A DNA stretch of 64,000 nucleotides from Isoetes taiwanensis (Eukaryota; Streptophyta; Lycopodiopsida; Isoetales; Isoetaceae). This document shows positions 56,111 to 64,000 of this stretch, piece by piece (positions within the stretch are counted from its first letter, which is position 1; every line of letters begins with the position of its first letter). The notes below the pieces were generated by a model. The model was given only the letters and a program-made list of their open reading frames with translations. It did no database searches and was not told where the DNA came from. The stretch is taken from NCBI GenBank assembly GCA_021234155.1, contig JAJEKV010000002.1, positions 22,768,942 through 22,832,941 on the forward strand, given 5' to 3'. The position numbers and the translations under genes are program-made.

Positions 56111-57239
56111 TACATGCCAAAATCAGATCCTTTGGTGCAGTTTTTTAACGCCATGCTCAGATTGTTTTCGCTTCATGACTCATGAACTTGTTCCGTTTGA
56201 ACGCCAAGATTTTTATGGGTTGCTGCTGCATCGATTGTATGATCCGACAGTCACAACATACAGCAGCCAAAAAATCATCAAAAATTTTTTTTTTCGAGAA
56301 ATCTCTTAACCGCTTTTTTAATTTCTTCATTATGGCCATTCCGAGGTTGTCCTTTCAAATAACGTTTAATCATTCCCTATCCGCTTTTAGATCATGCTAA
56401 AAAGTGGAGGTTTGCCTTCTTGGACAAGTTTGTTCATCGAAAAAAAGAGAATTGTGGAGTTGGTTGAACCAAAATATTTTAATTGGTCATCTAGCAAAAT
56501 GCTTTGGGAAGAAAATAAGTGTGTTCTCTCGCAACATTCATTCTAGAACTTTCTACAACATTCGAAAGACACCATCTTCAAGCAGTGCCCTTAAGCCCCA
56601 AGCAAGCACGTGAACTTTTAGTGTGAGCATTTTCGATGGATTGAGCTTCATCCGAATAATTCTCACCTTGTAGCCGTGGCTTAATGCATTCTTATCAAGT
56701 TCGACCCCGCAAATAATCTCCAAAGCAGTGACGAAGATATTCGTAGTTTTTCCCGATGGGGTTGGCAAGAAGTATAGAAAATGATGCGCCATCTTTTCGT
56801 GAGAGCTTGGATTCACGTTTGATAATCGAGCCATGCGTGCCACAAAAGTTCACTGGAGGATATTATGCTAGACACTCCACCAGATATTTCTGTGGTGGAT
56901 CTAGTTGGCTCTCAAGATAGTGTAGATTGGTTAGATAAGAAAGTCCTTGAGACTGGCATTTCATTTCGTGCTTGTGCAACCAAGTGGGCAGCTTGATTTG
57001 ATAACTGATTCTGCATTGGATTTTTTGTTTCAGCTCGTCATTCCAAAAATTCTAGGTTTAGGGCGATGGCGATTGGCAGATTCTAGGTTTAGGGCGATGG
57101 CGTAACTCAAACATAGCGTTAGTGCACTCAAACATCCCCAAGAAAAGGGATTTATTGATTATTGACTGATTGATCTGTCCATATCAATGCGGCTTCATTA
57201 GGTCTTTCTGGAAGTAATCTTATCTCTAGATGTGAAAGA
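56111..57239. other. Mixed remnants, unidentified
   Basis: A minus-strand ORF at 56,553-56,843 (MARMARLSNVNPSSHEKMAH...) has protein-like composition (SGKTTNIFVTALEIICGVEL) but is not recognised. Other frames are short. It may be further captured gene sequence. Confidence 0.35.
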
Positions 57240-57831
57240 GAATGGTCATTTAGCGATGTGGGTTTGCGACGTCTGAATTACCTCCTTCATCTAGACTCTT
57301 CAGAAACCGAACTGCGGAAAAATGGTTTTTTTGGGGGCTTTGAGAGCTTGCAAAAGCCGGAAAACACCTGCCCTCGAACTATGCTGGTTGGAATCAGCAG
57401 CAAAGAATGCTTGAACTTGCAACTTTACCTCCCAAACGCCCGGATGATTTTGTGATATATGATGGTGGAGGAATTTATGCTTCAATTGCACAAGTTCCAT
57501 ATGAAGCCAACCCCATTGATGAGGATTTTGAAAAGCCGAGATACTATGTGGCTACACGTGCAGTACGTGCATGTGTACAGTATGTGCACGGTGCAGACAG
57601 GCTGTGTCTTCACAAAAGGTCGGAGCAGGTTTGTCAAGGCAAAGAATTTGCGGGTGAATGATGTGGTTTCGCTTTGAGAGAGATATCCAAGGTAAAAATT
57701 TTACATCGGTGGCGAAGGGATCCTTCACGGTGCCGGAAATTACGTTGTTGATGCGAGGATGCAAATGACCCTTTGCGAAAAGTTTTCGTGTCGTTTGGAG
57801 TCGATATTTGGTATTGAAGCAACTTAAATTC
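57240..57831 (+). pseudogene. B3-domain (RAV-like) transcription factor fragment
   Basis: In one frame (~57,600-57,677) the sequence gives CVFTKGRSRFVKAKNLRVND followed by VVSL, closely matching the core of the plant B3 DNA-binding domain (x-V-x-T-K-G-W-S-R-F-V-K-x-K-x-L-x-x-G-D-x-V-S-F). After a further frameshift it ends DPLRKVFVSFGVDIWY and a stop, the position of the R/K-L-F-G-V repression motif of RAV-type B3 proteins (here V-S-F-G-V). The N-terminal part is not clear. The segment begins with a copy of the AGCGA-GTGGG-TTGCGACG string found at 55,056. Frames are broken, so it is not functional. Confidence 0.65.
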
Positions 57832-57935
57832 TATCTTTTGATATAACTATAATATGGTAGTTTTGAGCTCAGATTAGCTCCTGGTTGATCCAGAATTTTT
57901 TGAGCCTTTAATTTAGCTTTCGGGTTGATCCAATT
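57747..57935. repeat. Direct repeat, copy 1 of the B3 gene 3' end
   Basis: Matches 58,262-58,460 (period 522): it begins at GATGCA, continues through TTTGGAGTCGATATTTGGTA, then AATTCTATCTTTTGATATAA and the duplicated GGTTGATCC blocks. Confidence 0.8.
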
Positions 57936-58156
57936 TTTGAGGCACCGCTTTATGTATATAAGCATGACGAGAACACAAAAACCGGATATATGATATGATA
58001 ATATATTTTAAATCGCTTTTTCAAAATGGAATTTGAAGATAAAAATATGAAGAAGATGAATATGATCAGGATGGATATCAAGAAGATGAATGCCACGATG
58101 AATAAGGATATGACAATAATATTGCTTGTTTTAATTTATATAGGCCTATTTGTGCT

Positions 58157-58339
58157 ATGGGTATTTTGAAAAAGCAGATGAATTTAGTGATGGACATGGA
58201 GTTGGAGATGGAGGAGCTTATGTATGAACAAGGTAAAGAATCGGGTTTTGGGTTTCTGATTGCTCTAATCGTTGATGCAGGATGCAACAACCCTTTGCAA
58301 AAAGTTTTCAGGCTGTTTGGAGTCGATATTTGGTATTGA
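58157..58339 (+). pseudogene. Second copy of a RAV-like B3 protein C-terminus
   Basis: A 60-codon frame starts MGILKKQMNLVMDMELEMEE and ends NNPLQKVFRLFGVDIWY. It includes a perfect RLFGV, the known repression motif of RAV-type B3 factors. The 3' part matches the fragment 522 bases upstream. Without a B3 domain in front it is a partial duplicate. Confidence 0.6.
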
Positions 58340-58460
58340 AGCAACTTAAATTCTATCTTTTGATATAACTAATATGGTAGTTTTGAGCTCGGGATTAGCT
58401 CCCCGGTTGATCCGTAATTTTTGAGCTCATAATTTAGCTTCGGTTGATCCCAGAAAGAGA
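58262..58460. repeat. Direct repeat, copy 2 of the B3 gene 3' end
   Basis: Partner of 57,747-57,935, with small indels, ending in the GGTTGATCC blocks. Confidence 0.8.
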
Positions 58461-58477
58461 AAAAGAAGGAATTAGAA

Positions 58478-58817
58478 ATGACATATGGATTTACCCCTAG
58501 AATTTCTACAACGAGAAGATTGGGTAGTCAAAAAGTGGGACTCCCATATCCTCAGTCCAACATCTTTAGAGAAGCAACAAAATGCAATCTGAATGAGGAA
58601 CTTGGTGTCCAGCATAGTGGGAGAACTGCTTCTGACGACTCCTTGCAAATCCAAGGCATTAATGTCCCATGTGTCAAAGCGTCTGATCAAAATTTGCCTA
58701 AAAAACGCCATCGCCCACCTGGCATCGTCACGACAAATGTCAGACCTGTCACGCAATTTGCTCTGTGATGCAGCTAATCAAGCTATGTTCAAGTGTTTTG
58801 AGGTATGCAGATTTTAG
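58478..58817 (+). other. Unidentified coding-like stretch
   Basis: Overlapping open frames of 96 codons (58,478-58,768) and 74 codons (58,593-58,817; MRNLVSSIVGELLLTTPCKS...) are both free of low complexity. Neither is recognised. Which is real, if either, cannot be decided. Confidence 0.25.
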
Positions 58818-58929
58818 GTTGTTACACAAAACTTGCTCTGATTTTAGGTTGCTCAGAACAGCATAGGTATACATAAATTTCATAACCGATGAGAACCTAC
58901 GTGGTTTTGAGTGAGTAGAAATGCTCATA

Positions 58930-59300
58930 AAGCATATCTTCACCTGGCATCGTCACGACAAATGTCACGACAAATGTCAGACCTGTCACGACAAATGTTA
59001 CGACAGGTGGATGTCGCATGCGACGTCACGTGACATTACAGAACATAAGACACGTCGCATGCGACGTGGACGCATAAAGATGTAACCCGCAGACACGCCG
59101 CGACGCATTTTACTTGCCACGGTAACGCCAGTCGCATGTGATCTGGATTTTGACCGTTGACTATACGCCGCGATGCGACGTGGTCTACGTAACGATGACA
59201 CGCGTGACGCATTTTGCCGCGGTAACGCCAAGTCGAGGTGACCGGCATGTGACCGTTGACACCACGCCGCGGCGACGTCACGCCGCATGCGACGTTAAAG
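58930..59300. repeat. GC-rich palindromic block, right-hand counterpart
   Basis: Contains CGCATGCGACGT-type palindromes (near 59,010, 59,050 and 59,287), CACGACAAATGT triplications (58,948-59,000), and a ~108-bp repeat (ACGCATTTT-GCC-CGGTAACGCCA at ~59,103 and ~59,209). Related to 55,056-55,560. Confidence 0.75.
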
Positions 59301-59305
59301 ATTTC

Positions 59306-59313
59306 TATATAAA
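59306..59313 (+). promoter_or_regulatory. TATA box
   Basis: TATATAAA directly right of the GC-rich block. It could drive a transcript whose first exon ends at the donor CACAT|GTAAG (~59,489) and leads toward the SET gene. No intact frame was found in that first exon. Confidence 0.45.
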
Positions 59314-59589
59314 CAACTCTTTTCGGCCTTCATTGTTATTTTCTTTTCGCTCCTCTTCCAAACTTAGCGCCTTTGTCGCCTCTACATGGATCGCCATGGT
59401 CATCCAAGATGATCGATTTTCGGAGATGGCCAGAGACGATTGATGTTGTCTTACCACCGGGGAGGTCGAATATGCGGAACCGCCACATGTAAGTTATCGA
59501 TTCTTGTATTTAGTAGCCTAGACATATATAAACTAGGAGAGGACGGTAATCGCGAGTAGTAAAAAAAAACGCAGTGTTTTTGGTCAAGG

Positions 59590-59860
59590 ACACCTGGGCC
59601 GCCTCCACCTTGAGTGGAGAGGACCAGTGTGCCAGGCCCAAACTCACCTTCATACCTTACTAAGTACAATGTAGATTACAAAATTGAGGTGTCGTGGTAG
59701 TCAAGGTCATATGTCGACTTCACCTTGAGTGGAGGGGACTCTATGTATCGGGCTAGCTGCCTCCAAAAGATCTTTATTGAAATTGAAACTTATATAAGGG
59801 TCGACGGGAAAGGGCATGGTCGGCTTCACCTTGAGTGGAGAGGACTACGTGTCCGGCCCA
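59590..59860. repeat. ~110-bp degenerate repeat with CACCTTGAGTGGAG
   Basis: CACCTTGAGTGGAG(A/G)GGAC recurs at 59,606, 59,721 and 59,827 with similar flanks (GTC-GGC-TCACC before, GGCC after). Function unknown. Confidence 0.75.
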
Positions 59861-59870
59861 ATTCATTCCA

Positions 59871-59916
59871 TTTAGGATTTAGGGTTTAGGGTTTAGGGTT
59901 TAGGGTTTAGGGTTTA
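59871..59916. repeat. Interstitial telomeric repeat (TTTAGGG)n
   Basis: Six to seven units of the plant telomere repeat, the first imperfect, 117 bases upstream of the SET gene ATG. Such AAACCCTAA boxes also act as promoter elements (telo-boxes) in plants. Confidence 0.95.
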
Positions 59917-60032
59917 TACTACCATATATTGTATCTATCACGGTACCGCTCAAACTATTGTTCAAGATATAGTACTTACCTTTTGTAATTGGCGGAGGGA
60001 CAAAATAGTTTGCGATTGTAAAAGATGTATAA

Positions 60033-61043
60033 ATGAAGAGACGACTTAGAACGGTTGTTGAAGACCATCCGATAAGATTTGGTACATTTGAACAACCCAC
60101 CGATCCGATGCTCGCCATGGATATCGTGTTGGTATACAATTATTATTTGTTTTTTTTTTTTAAGAGTATCTCTCCCAGTTCAAGTATATATTCAAGATGT
60201 TTATGATATCTAAATATGTAGGTAGATGATGCTGATGTCTCCTCCAAACTAGATGTGGATTTTGGTTTAATATTGTCCATAGAGGCATATGAAACCCGGC
60301 AAAGAACCCGATTCATCAATAATGTGGATGGGTGCCGCTCAACGCTGAGTGTTCCCCTGCGTGAAAGAACACGAAGGGCTACAATCATGAGAACATCGCA
60401 TGTATCGCACATTTCCCAAGAACGCTTGGCCTCACTGCCCGAGCGTGAAATTCCTGAAGAATTGCAAAGATTAGTCCGACCCTTTGTTAGGCACCGCAAG
60501 ACATTTGGCTTGTGGCCAGTAGACTTACCTATCCCTATGGATCAAGAATTTGCTTATTGGGGAAGAAGATACATCATTATGCGGAGCCGCATTTGTCCAG
60601 AAGCTGGATTCGGCCTTATCTCCGGCACGCGTATAGAAGTGGAGCGAGACACCCACATTCCATTAATGCCATATGCAGGTCCCGAGTACGATTGGAAAAC
60701 TTGGCAAACTTTGACTAAATATGCTTGGCGTATGAGGATTTATGAAATGAATTCCAATGCTGCGTCGATAGCTGTGGGGGCATGTGATGAGGAGTTGAAG
60801 TTTATTGATGGTCGGCCAGGGGTTCATGGCAATATTGCAGGGTTCATCAACAGTTCTATTGACAACCGTGAGCGATGCAATTGTGAATTTTTAGAGTGTC
60901 AAGGAGGGGAGGAAGATTTTTTTACAAGATGTGTAAAAAGCAGATATATCATGGTGTGTGCTATTAAAAGCATAAACATTGGAGATGAGTTATTCATCAA
61001 CTATCGCTATGATAGACCTCTCCCATTTGAGATGGAACAATAG
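60033..61043 (+). CDS. SET-domain protein
   Basis: Two exons, 60,033-60,131 and 60,222-61,043, joined by a GT-AG intron in phase, give 306 residues from ATG (MKRRLRTVVEDHPIRFG) to TAG. The C-terminal half is a SET domain, the catalytic fold of protein lysine methyltransferases. It has EAGFGLISGTRI (the G-x-G start), GNIAGFINSSIDN (relatives have R-F-I-N-H-S) and GDELFINYRYDRP (relatives G-E-E-L-x-x-D-Y). The N-H pair important for cofactor binding reads N-S here, and there are no clear pre-SET or post-SET Cys clusters, so activity is uncertain. The frame is fully open although the DNA around it is badly decayed. A telomeric array and a TATA box lie upstream and a CACTA transposase remnant lies downstream on the same strand, so it may be a transposon passenger. 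A further 5' exon is possible. Confidence 0.75.
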
Positions 61044-61759
61044 TATTGTTGTACTAAAAAAAAGGAATAAAGAGGTTTTTTTTTTTTTTAATATGTTTTT
61101 TGTCATTCGTGAGTCTATACAAATGGTTGTATGTATTTTATACTTATTACATTATTTGACATGATGGTTAATACGCTGTTCTCCGCTTAATGAACTCATT
61201 CAGAGCGGTCTCCATCCCGATCCATTAGTTCTAAGTTAAGGTGCAAAGGGAAACCTATCGCCGTGAATTTCAAGCCGAGCTCACCAATATGAAGATATTG
61301 CATACGCATCAATATGAAGAGGATGAAACTATTGACTAACCCGAGAACTAAGTTTTCGTGACGAGCCGATGCTCGATATGTTGCACGCCTTCAAGAATTA
61401 CCTGATATTGATTTAGATGATGTCGAGGATGGTGGTGGAGAGGATATGGTAGAAGATGTGGGATACCCTTCGAGGATTGGTCGTACTGACGATGACCCTA
61501 TTGTTATCGAAGCAGAAACGCAGTTATTTCCCGCGCCTCGAACCTCTCGCTTTGTCTACAAGGCCCGCAATTCTCAATCTCCAAACCAAGTTCAAGTGGA
61601 GCAATGCAAGTGTCTCGCTTCTATTGAGGTGACATACTTATCAAGTCTTTCTATCTTACCACCATCTCCATCTTTTATCTTACCACTCTTAGATGCGCAG
61701 TTATTGCACGAGAAGATCCTTCCAGAGAAGAACAATATGCCTACCGGCTGCATCTCAAG
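61044..61759. other. Spacer with an acidic ORF
   Basis: Holds the SET gene's 3' region and a plus-strand frame at 61,446-61,763 (MVEDVGYPSRIGRTDDDPIV...). The frame continues from an acidic Asp/Glu/Gly-rich stretch and may be the decayed N-terminus of the transposase that follows. Not recognised otherwise. Confidence 0.35.
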
Positions 61760-64000
61760 TTAAGAAAATGATTCAAGCGACCGCCTTGGTTATAAAGTCA
61801 TACATGCATGTCCAAATGATTGTATGATCTTCTATCCCCTCGCCGAGCATGAGAAGTCCACTCATTATCTCGTATGTAATGAACCGAGATACGTGAATGA
61901 CCTAAAGGGAAAAAACGGTACCTCGTAAGGTTATTCGACACTTTCCAATAATCCCAAGGTATATGCATCACCACTTATTACAAATAGTTGTAAATTCACT
62001 TATTTTCGGTACTTATATGTTGCCTATAATTTATTCTATAGGTTAAAGTTGATGTTCCGCTGCAAGACATTGGCTAGCCTAATGGACTTTCACGGCTACA
62101 CATGCATCTAGTGATGATGTGATGCGAGTCCCGAAAATAAGCAGCAGTAGCTTTTGAAAGCATGTCGATGCGACATGGCCCGACTTTGAAAAGAACCACG
62201 TAACGCGGCGCTTTGGGCCTGGCCACCGATGGCGAAAACCCATATGGTACACAATCGATCGCATGGTCTACATGGCCGCTGATGATAGTGAACTACAACA
62301 TACCCCCATGGTTGTTGATGAAGAGTGGGCACATTATGATGACTTTATTGATACCGGGAAGAAAAACCAAGTAATTTAGATGTGTACCTAAGAATAATTG
62401 TGGATGAGTTACCCTTTGTGGAACATGTATTCGTGTCTACGATGCCCATAAAAATGACGCTTTTTAATCTTAGAGGTATACTATTGTGGACTATGCATGA
62501 CTTTCCGGGCTTGCCGAAAGTGTTCGGGTTTAAGACATCGGGCACTTCCCTTGCATGATATGTGGGGAAAAGTTGCAAGACCGGCCACTCTAAGCATCCA
62601 AGAAAGTAGTATACGAGGGTTTTAGGAAGTATTTGCCGCCACGCACCCCCCTTCGTAAAAGCAACAGACAATTCGGGTGGCAATCAGACTATACGTAACC
62701 ACCAAGCGTAATTACCATACGAGAATGGGGTGAGCGCTTGGGATAAGAAGGAAGAGGGGAAAATCCGCAAGGGAAAACTGTGAGGGGGGCACTCAAGAAT
62801 GAGGAGGTCGAGCCGACCTAGACAAAGGAGGATGAGGAATTATACAAAGGGTGGCGAGGAAGCCATGGAGGAGGAAGTCTTTACTACCAATATGAAAAGG
62901 AAGTCTGCTTTTTATAGACTACCATATTGGACCGACCTATTGATTCAACACCTTTAGACCCGATGCATATCTTCAAGAACGTGGGAAACTCTTTATGGAA
63001 GCATGTATTTGGTCAAAAAGACACAACAAATGCCGTGGATGGACCTTAAGGTAAGTAATACAAAGAAAGAGGCATGGATCCGAGGTGAAGGGCAACCACT
63101 TCCTCCGCAAAATGGGTTATTGCTAGGGCTGACCATCGAGCTATTTATGATGATTTAAGGGCCCTTAGAACACCAACTGGTTATATGCAATCATTGCGAA
63201 CCGCATTCACAAGTAGTGGGGAGCCGACGGGTTTAAAGTCCCATGATCGGCATAAGTTCTGCATGTAAGCAATTGAAGTCCACATATATGCACTACTATA
63301 AAATATAAACCATAACTTATATTTGGTGTTTGATCATGCTCTTCATGCCCCGACCTTTAGGGGAGTTTTAGACAAGGGACCATTGAGGCAATAAGTGCCC
63401 TATCAAAGGTCATAAGGTTGTTACCCATGTTGATTTAGTGGTCCCCCCGCCTATTTTATTTGTGGCTAAGTTTTTGTTTTGGACCTCATAGGTGGATGTG
63501 TAAAAAAACTATACCGAAAAGACTAAAATTGAAGAGATGAAAGTGAAAATGGCGAGGCATGTTGCTTGTTGGAGAAGGAGTTTCCTACGAAGCTTTTTGA
63601 CAACCAAACCCATCTTTTGGTACATCTTATTGAGGAAGTGGAGCTCATGGAACTCGTATACATGATGTTTTTCTTGGAAAGGTTTATGAAGGTATTGAAG
63701 GATATGGTGCGCCAAAGAGCACGCCCCGAAGGTAGTATGGCAGAGGGATGGCTTGTAAAAGAGTCACTTTTCTATATGACAGAATATATTTCCGCCAGAC
63801 ATCCAGATGCACCTCGCTTATGGAGTGATGAAGGGACGAGAAGATTTGGGGTAGTGGCGTAAGGCAATGGTATGCGTAAGTCATTTCACCGATATGATCA
63901 TTAAGGTTAATCAATTTCTTCTTTCCAACCCGCACCAATGGCAAAATGGATTGCTCGTTATGAGAACGCAAAGGAAGAAATGGAAGAGAAGAGGCATAAA
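61760..64000 (+). pseudogene. CACTA (TNP2-type) transposase with DUF4218-like domain, decayed, runs off right edge
   Basis: Pieces in shifting frames follow the TNP2 order. First come VIHACPNDCMIFY and LKGKNGT with a Cys cluster (~61,795-61,925), then a GT-AG intron (61,959-62,041). MFRCKTLASLMDFHG follows, then ALGLATDGENPYG (~62,200), STWPLMIVNYNIPPW, LLIPGRK, LLWTMHDFPG, HFPCMICGEKL, KVVYEGFRKYLPPRTP and LPYWTDLLIQH (~62,920). GLKSHDRHKF (~63,235) leads into the DUF4218-like part (63,566-63,862) with HLLVHLIEEVEL, LERFMKVLKDMVRQRARPEG and SMAEGWLVKESLFYM. The family is the autonomous transposase of plant CACTA elements. Frame breaks occur about every 100 bases. Confidence 0.85.

Noticed and set aside
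59871-59916. True chromosome end
   Set aside because: Only about 46 bases of telomeric repeat with unique and coding sequence on both sides, so it is interstitial.

Overview
The window looks like nuclear DNA of a land plant. The evidence is GT-AG introns, an array of the plant telomere repeat TTTAGGG, a plant-type mitochondrial dicarboxylate/tricarboxylate carrier gene, TNP2-type CACTA transposase, Ty3/gypsy elements and fragments of plant gene families (B3/RAV, RAD5-like SNF2, CYP72-clan P450). Seed plant versus fern, lycophyte or moss cannot be decided from the sequence. It is gene-poor and repeat-rich. Only two multi-exon genes read cleanly from start to stop: the carrier (49,914-51,362, minus, six exons) and a SET-domain protein (60,033-61,043, plus, two exons).

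Layout. 1-405 is the right end of a CACTA element, butting onto a broken NIF/FCP1-phosphatase fragment and a broken Ulp1-type protease (413-2,055, plus). Tail-to-tail with these is a decayed gene (2,275-6,836, minus) for an unusual DDE-type, transposase-like protein with a DFAEN motif. A second diverged copy lies at 16,935-19,980, and both copies have the same G-rich direct repeat upstream. Between them are simple repeats, a small orphan ORF, a 1.28-kb near-perfect inverted repeat (12,632-13,914) and ~400-bp tandem repeats. 20.6-24.5 kb holds a Ty3/gypsy remnant (gag zinc knuckle, initiator-Met primer site, 375-bp LTR). Just outside that LTR is a Crypton-like tyrosine-recombinase gene (24,470-25,627). 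28.8-30.9 kb is a 2-kb polypurine tract lying between two exon-like segments of an unidentified minus-strand gene. A P450 fragment follows at ~32.3-33.0 kb.

35,392-46,042 is a complete-ended LTR retrotransposon (minus strand, 1.9-kb LTRs, 5-bp target duplication TGAAG). It has gag-protease, an extra RNase H placed before the reverse transcriptase, a reverse transcriptase split by an AT-rich insertion, and an integrase that has lost its catalytic Glu. Two 5'-truncated LINE fragments sharing a 3' end with an (ATTCT)n tail lie to its right. The carrier gene follows. From 54 kb to the right edge are a small foldback element, GC-rich palindromic blocks flanking SNF2 and B3 gene fragments, a promoter-like zone with a telomeric array, the SET gene, and a decayed CACTA transposase that runs off the edge.

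Working together. Few of these genes cooperate as a pathway. The common theme is mobile DNA and the gene fragments it carries (NIF, Ulp1, SNF2, B3, SET, P450). The strongest candidates for something undescribed are the DFAEN-type DDE gene family with its neighbours, the SNF2/B3 block between palindromic repeats, and the 1.28-kb hairpin.
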